The translations under genes were made by a program, and so were the position numbers. The notes under the pieces are model-generated. The model did not search any database, was not told the origin of the DNA, and worked only from the letters and a program-made list of their open reading frames with translations. From positions 1 to 10,927 of the forward strand of contig JAQVYP010000048.1 in NCBI GenBank assembly GCA_029004655.1: a DNA stretch of 10,927 nt, given 5' to 3'. This DNA is from Oscillospiraceae bacterium (GTDB lineage Bacteria; Bacillota; Clostridia; Oscillospirales; Acutalibacteraceae). Below are positions 6,329 to 10,927 of this stretch, piece by piece. Positions within the stretch are counted from its first letter, which is position 1. Every line of letters begins with the position of its first letter.

Positions 6329-7414
6329 ATGTCTAATAGACTTTTCCAAGGTATTATTCATCAAATGAAAGATGCTATTGACCGTACAGTAGGTGTTATT
6401 GATGAAAATTATACGGTAATTGCTTGCAGCGAACTTGGACGAATCGGTGAAGCTCATGAATTAATGGTTTCCGGATCGACATCGAGTACAGACGTTTTTG
6501 TAAGGGGTCAGTATACGTATAAGCCGTTTGGGACACCTCAACATCCGGAGTATACGTTGTTTGTTGAAGGCAATGATCCCCAGGCGTCAAAATATGCTGC
6601 AATTTTATCTATATCCTTGTCTAACATTAAGTTCTATTATGATGAAAAGTATGATAGAAGTAATTTTATTAAAAATATTATTCTCGACAATATTTTGCCG
6701 GGTGATATATATCTTAAAGCTCGTGAGCTTCGCTTTAACAGCGATGTTTCCAGAACTGTTTTGTTGATTCGTGTTGTTTCAAATAACGATGTGTCTGTTT
6801 ATGACGTAATTCAAAATCTTTTCCCTGATAAGAGCAAAGATTTTATCATTAATATCAGTGAAAATGATATTGCTCTTGTAAAGGAAACAAAGGGAAGTAT
6901 TGATTCTAAAGATCTCGAAAATTTGGCTAGCTCAATTTCGGACACGCTGTCGGGCGAGTTCTATACTCATGCTATAATTGGCATCGGCACTACTGTTGAA
7001 GGACTTAAGGATCTTGCAAAATCGTTTAAAGAAGCTCAAATTGCTTTGGAAGTCGGTAAAGTATTTGACACCGAAAAAACTATTGTAAGCTATGACAACC
7101 TAGGGATAGCACGCTTGATTTATCAATTGCCTACTACACTTTGTGAAACATACCTTCATGAAGTATTTAAGCGTGGTTCAATCGAAAGCTTGGATCAAGA
7201 AACACTTTTCACAATTCAAAAGTTTTTTGAAAACAATCTTAATGTTTCTGAAACATCAAGAAAGTTGTTTGTTCACAGAAACACATTGGTTTATCGTATT
7301 GAAAAAATCAAGAAGATAACAGGTCTTGATTTACGCGAATTCGACCATGCAATAGTGTTTAAAATTGCACTTATGGTAAAGAAATATTTGAAAGCTAATC
7401 CTGTTAAGTATTAA
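6329..7414 (+). CDS. PucR/CdaR-type transcriptional regulator
   Basis: A 361-residue cytosolic DNA-binding regulator. The N-terminal part (1-100; DRTVGVIDENYTVIACSELGRIGE, then TYKPFG and EYTLFVEG) looks like a small-molecule sensing, PAS-like fold. The middle (about 110-260; TVLLIRV, FIINISENDIALVKE, AIIGIGTTVEGLKDLAKSFKEAQIALEVGK) matches the degenerate GGDEF-like domain of CdaR/PucR proteins. The C-terminal helix-turn-helix (about 292-355; FFENNLNVSETSRKLFVHRNTLVYRIEKIKKITG) is the hallmark PucR domain. The ATG has AAGGGG upstream. ftsE starts nine bases after its stop, so it heads the ftsEX unit and may control it. The ligand is unknown; relatives respond to purine intermediates, sugar acids and other metabolites. 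The family is secure, the target is inference. Confidence 0.9.
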   Translation: MSNRLFQGIIHQMKDAIDRTVGVIDENYTVIACSELGRIGEAHELMVSGSTSSTDVFVRGQYTYKPFGTPQHPEYTLFVEGNDPQASKYAAILSISLSNIKFYYDEKYDRSNFIKNIILDNILPGDIYLKARELRFNSDVSRTVLLIRVVSNNDVSVYDVIQNLFPDKSKDFIINISENDIALVKETKGSIDSKDLENLASSISDTLSGEFYTHAIIGIGTTVEGLKDLAKSFKEAQIALEVGKVFDTEKTIVSYDNLGIARLIYQLPTTLCETYLHEVFKRGSIESLDQETLFTIQKFFENNLNVSETSRKLFVHRNTLVYRIEKIKKITGLDLREFDHAIVFKIALMVKKYLKANPVKY

Positions 7415-7416
7415 TG

Positions 7417-7422
7417 AAAAGG
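7417..7422 (+). promoter_or_regulatory. Unusually close ribosome binding site before ftsE
   Basis: AAAAGG ends only one base before the GTG at 7424, closer than the usual five to nine bases. A five-codon ATG frame (7414-7431) overlaps the last base of the regulator's TAA and spans this site, and could deliver ribosomes by re-initiation. The true ftsE start is therefore uncertain. Confidence 0.4.
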
Positions 7423-7423
7423 C

Positions 7424-8161
7424 GTGAGTAAAATAGACACCCAAATAATACAACAGCAGGCAGTAGCACCGCATCAAATTCCCTTGATCGAGTTTAAGGG
7501 TGTTTCAAAAACATATTTAAGCGGTACGAACGCCTTGACTGATATTAATATAAAAATTAATAAGGGTGAATTTGTTTTTGTTGTAGGCGCATCAGGCGCA
7601 GGCAAAAGCACATTTATGAAACTTATTATGCGTGAGGAAAAGCCAAACACAGGCGATATTATCGTCAATGGCTATCATCTTCACACGATGTCTCGGAAAC
7701 AAGTTCCAATGCTTCGAAGAACAATGGGCATTGTTTTCCAAGATTTCAGACTAATTCCCACTTTAAATGTATTTGACAACGTTGCATTTGCAATGCATGT
7801 TGTCGGCGCCGGCAGCCGAGAAATTCGCAAAAGAGTTTCAAACGCATTGAATATGGTCGGACTTGGTCACAAAGCAAGGTCTATGCCTTCTCAATTGTCC
7901 GGTGGCGAACAACAACGTGTCGGTCTCGCAAGGGCGCTTGTAAACAAACCTAACCTTATCATTGCGGACGAGCCTACTGGCAACGTTGACCCTAATATGT
8001 CTTATGAAATTGTTGAACTATTAACGGAAATAAACCGTCGTGGCACAACAGTTTTGATGGTAACTCATGAACACCAGTTGGTGAGAGATTTTGCTCAACG
8101 TGTTATCATGATTGAAAAAGGAAGAATAATTGCAGACAATTCGGATGGAGGGCTAATATGA
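7424..8161 (+). CDS. ftsE: Cell division ATP-binding protein FtsE
   Basis: ATPase of the FtsEX complex, a membrane-bound ABC-type machine that does not transport but drives conformational change in FtsX to activate peptidoglycan hydrolases at the division site. There are 245 residues from the GTG start. Walker A GASGAGKST is at 55-63, Q-loop Q106 in VFQDFRLIPTLNV, signature LSGGEQQRVGLARAL at 158-172, Walker B LIIADEPTGNVDP at 178-190 and H-loop H215 in VTHEH. FtsE proteins usually begin about where LIEFKGVSKTY starts (residue 21), so the first 20 residues (polar, glutamine-rich) are an extension or the start is misplaced; a TTG at 7484 would give the canonical length but lacks a ribosome binding site. 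Its last four bases overlap the ftsX ATG. The identification is secure given ftsX next to it. Confidence 0.95.
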   Translation: MSKIDTQIIQQQAVAPHQIPLIEFKGVSKTYLSGTNALTDINIKINKGEFVFVVGASGAGKSTFMKLIMREEKPNTGDIIVNGYHLHTMSRKQVPMLRRTMGIVFQDFRLIPTLNVFDNVAFAMHVVGAGSREIRKRVSNALNMVGLGHKARSMPSQLSGGEQQRVGLARALVNKPNLIIADEPTGNVDPNMSYEIVELLTEINRRGTTVLMVTHEHQLVRDFAQRVIMIEKGRIIADNSDGGLI

Positions 8162-9240
8162 AACTGAGAAGTTTTAAGCACCTCCTTGGCGGAGGTCTAA
8201 AAAATATTTGGGCAAATAAATTAATGTCAGTTGCATCTGTCGGCATTCTTATTGCCTGTATGTCTATTATCGGACTTGCATACATACTCACAGAAAATGT
8301 TAACAAAACATTGGGAGAAATTGAGCAGCAGAATGTTGTGATGGTATATTTCAATGATATAAATTCTGTACGCTATGGCGGAGCTGAGAAGCTCAGCACA
8401 GGTTCAAATATTTCTGCTGCATCAGATTCTTCAACAGCTGTCAGCAGCACCGGTGCAGAATCATCTGTTGATTCATCAACTACAAATGTAGTTGATCCAA
8501 ATGAAATATCCGACGAAGACTATTTAATTCACACCGAGCAGGAAGCTTTGGCTTTATGTGAAAAGATTCGTTCAGTTCCTAATGTGGCATCTGCTGAATT
8601 TGTGTCAAGCGAAGCTGGCCTTGAAAAAATCAAACAAAATATGCTTTCCGAGCAGTCAGAGTACTTTTCGTTTCTTGATGGGGACAACCCTCTTTCCTGC
8701 GGCGCAAAGGTCACGATGACAGATTTGTCTTTATTCGATGAAACATTGGCTAATATTCAAGCTATTGATGGTGTCGATACAATTCAATCACAAGGTGATA
8801 TTGCTGCAAAAATCACATCAATTAAAAATGGTGTCCAAATTGCTGCATGGTGGATAATAGGAATTTTATTTATAATTTCGCTCGTAATTGTGTCCAACAC
8901 AATTCGTGTTACAATGTATAACCGTAAGCTTGAAATCAGCATTATGAAAGCGGTTGGAGCGACAGACTGGTATATAAGAATCCCGTTCCTTGTTGAAGGT
9001 GTAACATTAGGTTTGGTTTCGGCGCTTTTCACCACAGGTTTGCTGTATTTTATTTATCAAGCAGTTGTCGGAACCATGAAAAATGCATTGAGCATTAGTC
9101 AGGTTATCCCTTATTCTAATTTTGCATGGTTACTTTTTGGCATTTTTGCGGTAATCGGAGTCGTTTCAGGTTTCTTGAGCAGTTTGGTCATTATAGGTAA
9201 ATACCTTAGGAAAGAAGGCAGTGAATTCCGTGCAATATAG
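8158..9240 (+). CDS. ftsX: Cell division membrane protein FtsX, with a serine-rich insertion
   Basis: Membrane partner of FtsE, 360 residues against about 295-310 usually. The cytosolic N-terminus leads to TM1 (about 24-46). A large extracellular domain (about 47-226) follows, beginning QQNVVMVYFND and continuing at EQEALALCEKIRSVPNVASAEFVSSEAGLEKIK. Then TM2 (about 228-249), a cytosolic loop NRKLEISIMKAVGATDWYIRIPFLVEG typical of FtsX, TM3 (about 280-302) and TM4 (about 322-346). Residues 70-120 form a Ser/Thr/Ala-rich low-complexity insert that accounts for the extra length, placed between the first strand and the first helix of the extracellular domain. The extracellular domain contacts the coiled coil of the partner hydrolase, here very probably the next gene. 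Overlaps ftsE by 4 bp and the M23 gene by 20 (or 11) bp, so the three should be made in balance. Confidence 0.95.
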   Translation: MKLRSFKHLLGGGLKNIWANKLMSVASVGILIACMSIIGLAYILTENVNKTLGEIEQQNVVMVYFNDINSVRYGGAEKLSTGSNISAASDSSTAVSSTGAESSVDSSTTNVVDPNEISDEDYLIHTEQEALALCEKIRSVPNVASAEFVSSEAGLEKIKQNMLSEQSEYFSFLDGDNPLSCGAKVTMTDLSLFDETLANIQAIDGVDTIQSQGDIAAKITSIKNGVQIAAWWIIGILFIISLVIVSNTIRVTMYNRKLEISIMKAVGATDWYIRIPFLVEGVTLGLVSALFTTGLLYFIYQAVVGTMKNALSISQVIPYSNFAWLLFGIFAVIGVVSGFLSSLVIIGKYLRKEGSEFRAI

Positions 9241-10450
9241 AAAATTCATAAAAGTATTTTTTTCTTTAATATTAGTTGTTGCTATTGTCGCACAGCCTAC
9301 GATTTCATATATGAATGTATCTGCTAAAGTATTAGCAGATCAGACTGACAATATAAACGAGGCAAAAGAAGAAGGCAAACAGATTGAGGCCGCTCTTAAA
9401 GCTTTAAAGAAAAAAGAAGCAGAAAAAACGGCTATCGAAGAACAACTTAAAAAGCAGATTGCAAATACACAATATTTAATATCTTTATATACAAATCAAA
9501 TCAGTGGTTTTGAAAATGAGATCTCAGCAAAAGAGGCTGAGATTAGTAAAAAAAATGCAGAACTTGAAAACACAAAATATTCATTTAAACAGCGTTTACG
9601 TTCGATATATATGAGTGGTGGCGACATAACTGCTATTTCAATGTTAATGAGCTCGGATGATTTTGCGGATTTGCTTTCACGTGCAGAATTAACAAAAAGC
9701 GTCTCTGCTTATGACAATGCCTTAATGGAGAAGATTGTTAATACAATTTCTGCAATTGATAAGTCGAAGGCTGAAATCAAAACTAAAAAGGCTGATAAGC
9801 AAAAAGTTTTAGACGAACAATCTGCTGTGCAAGCGAAATTGGATGATCAGTTTAAAGAAGTAAGCGGATCTAAAAAAACAATTAGTAATCAAATTGATGA
9901 AAAAGAAGCAGATAAAAAGCAAAATAATGCTGATTTAATAAAATTTCAAAATGAACAAGATGCTTATTTGGATTCGTTAATTCCTAAGAATGATACCAGT
10001 AATATTAAGTATGATGGAAGTATGTTCCGATGGCCGGTGCCTAGTTGTTACAACATAACTTCTGGTTTTGGATCCAGATGGGGTACAATACATAGAGGCA
10101 TTGATATTTCAAATGGTTCAATTTATGGTAAGCAGGTAGTCGCTGCGGCAGATGGTGTAGTTATTAACTCATATAACAGTTGTTCTCATGATTATCCTAA
10201 GAACGGTTCATGCGGCTGCGGTGGCGGATACGGAAATAATGTTGTGATAAATCATGGTTCAAAAGACGGCAACTCTTATGTAACACTTTATGGCCATTTA
10301 AGAGCTACTGCGGTTAGAAGTGGTCAGTCAGTTAAAAAAGGTCAAGTAATTGGATATGTAGGTTGTACCGGCTATTCTACCGGAAAACATTTGCATTTTG
10401 AAATTCGTGTAAATGGAGCAGCTCGTAATCCAATGAATTATTTCAATTAA
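9221..10450 (+). CDS. Secreted coiled-coil M23 peptidase (PcsB/EnvC type), FtsEX partner
   Basis: Exported peptidoglycan hydrolase, 409 residues from GTG 9221; a second in-frame GTG at 9230 gives 406 and is equally plausible. A signal peptide (KFIKVFFSLILVVAIVAQ, then SAKVLA near 34-39) leads to a long Lys/Glu-rich coiled coil (about 42-255). This contains a PcsB-like hinge (RLRSIYMSGGDITAISMLMSS, then FADLLSRAE, about 125-157), the part that binds FtsX in relatives. The C-terminal LytM/M23 domain (about 268-409) keeps the zinc and catalytic residues: H291 and D295 in HRGID, H359 in YGHL, and H390/H392 in HLHFE. Unlike EnvC, the domain is therefore probably an active endopeptidase. Residues 318-337 hold an inserted Cys-rich loop (C321, C331, C333). 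It overlaps ftsX, which strongly supports a joint role in septal wall splitting. Confidence 0.92.
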   Translation: MNSVQYRKFIKVFFSLILVVAIVAQPTISYMNVSAKVLADQTDNINEAKEEGKQIEAALKALKKKEAEKTAIEEQLKKQIANTQYLISLYTNQISGFENEISAKEAEISKKNAELENTKYSFKQRLRSIYMSGGDITAISMLMSSDDFADLLSRAELTKSVSAYDNALMEKIVNTISAIDKSKAEIKTKKADKQKVLDEQSAVQAKLDDQFKEVSGSKKTISNQIDEKEADKKQNNADLIKFQNEQDAYLDSLIPKNDTSNIKYDGSMFRWPVPSCYNITSGFGSRWGTIHRGIDISNGSIYGKQVVAAADGVVINSYNSCSHDYPKNGSCGCGGGYGNNVVINHGSKDGNSYVTLYGHLRATAVRSGQSVKKGQVIGYVGCTGYSTGKHLHFEIRVNGAARNPMNYFN

Positions 10451-10459
10451 AGCAATGAG

Positions 10460-10499
10460 GGGGGCTTAAACGGAGATGTCTGTTTAAGTCTCCTTTTTT
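10460..10499 (+). terminator. Intrinsic terminator after the M23 gene
   Basis: GGGGGCTTAAAC (10460-10471) pairs with GTTTAAGTCTCC (10482-10493) over 12 positions including two G-U pairs, with a ten-base loop. Six T residues follow (10494-10499). It lies ten bases after the stop codon and separates the M23 gene from the protease gene; readthrough may still link them. Confidence 0.9.
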
Positions 10500-10537
10500 A
10501 TTAAAAGGCAAAATTTGGTCAGAATGAGGCTCTGTTT

Positions 10538-10927
10538 ATGAAAAAGACAATCAGTATTAAAACCTTTTGGGCAGTTTTGATTACCGCAATTATAACTGCA
10601 ATATGTGTAACACTCGTATTTTCACAATTGCTGTCGGTAGGCGTTTTTAATGGAAGCACATTATCTCTTATAGCAAAGATGTCTTCAATAAAAGCCTTAG
10701 TTAAATCTGATTATTATGGAGAGTATGATGAAGATGCATCGACAGACAACGCCATCAGTGGATATATTGACGGATTAGACGACAAATATGCTGATTATTT
10801 TACTGCAAAAGAGGCGACAGAATATTCTGATAGTTTAAAAGGGACGAATCAGGGTATAGGAATTAATATTATTAAGCACCCTGTGAACGGCACAATGTAT
10901 ATTTTCAAAGTCCATAAAGATAGCCCC
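10538..10927 (+). CDS. S41 family C-terminal processing protease (CtpA type), 3' end missing
   Basis: The first 130 residues of an exported serine protease; the frame is open to the window end. The ATG has TGAGG at 10525-10529. A basic start (MKKTISIKTF) and one hydrophobic segment (about 10-37) give a signal anchor or signal peptide. Residues 70-97 (DNAISGYIDGLDDKYADYFTAKEATEY) match the helical segment that precedes the PDZ domain in CtpA proteins, where the usual form is VDGLGDPYT.Y. The start of the PDZ domain follows (GTNQGIGINI, then IFKVHKDSP). The Ser/Lys catalytic residues lie beyond the window. In many Clostridia such proteases follow ftsEX and an M23 hydrolase, and may turn over or process cell wall hydrolases; that role here is inference. 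Confidence 0.88.
   Translation, partial: MKKTISIKTFWAVLITAIITAICVTLVFSQLLSVGVFNGSTLSLIAKMSSIKALVKSDYYGEYDEDASTDNAISGYIDGLDDKYADYFTAKEATEYSDSLKGTNQGIGINIIKHPVNGTMYIFKVHKDSP

Overview
The window looks like a low-GC Gram-positive chromosome segment of the class Clostridia, probably an Oscillospirales/Ruminococcaceae-type gut anaerobe. This rests on the AT-rich intergenic DNA, strong AGGAGG-type ribosome binding sites, GTG and TTG starts, the order M24 peptidase - efp - CD1247-type protein, a MEP isoprenoid pathway, a UgpC/MsmK-type sugar ATPase and an ftsE-ftsX-M23-S41 cluster. The taxonomic placement is inference. All supported genes are on the + strand. I see no phage, plasmid, CRISPR, tRNA or rRNA signatures; the content is mainly core housekeeping.

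Region 1 (1-1990): the 3' part of an M24 Xaa-Pro-type aminopeptidase, then elongation factor P behind its own extended -10 promoter, then a small, extremely acidic, cysteine-rich zinc-ribbon protein of the CD1247 type, closed by a strong intrinsic terminator. Region 2 (1991-2262) has no gene. It holds a 155-bp imperfect palindrome that looks like a MITE-type mobile element, with TAA on both sides and a TATAAT hexamer at its right edge pointing toward ispD.

Region 3 (2263-4805): ispD and ispF (overlapping, consecutive MEP-pathway enzymes), a small membrane-anchored DUF4830 protein, a repeat-like GC hairpin, and an RsuA-family rRNA pseudouridine synthase with a TTG start. Region 4 (4806-6166): a single transcription unit for a MalK/MsmK/UgpC-type ATP-binding subunit with no permeases nearby, ended by a hairpin.

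Region 5 (6167-10927): a PucR/CdaR-type transcriptional regulator followed almost without gaps by ftsE, ftsX and a secreted coiled-coil M23 peptidase (PcsB/EnvC type), then a terminator and the start of an S41 (CtpA-type) protease cut off by the window end. FtsEX is expected to work as a membrane ATPase that switches on the coiled-coil peptidoglycan hydrolase at division. The regulator at the head of the unit and the exported protease after it suggest a dedicated cell-separation module. The most unusual points are the palindromic element, the cysteine/aspartate-rich protein after efp, the regulator joined to ftsEX, and the serine-rich insertion in FtsX.
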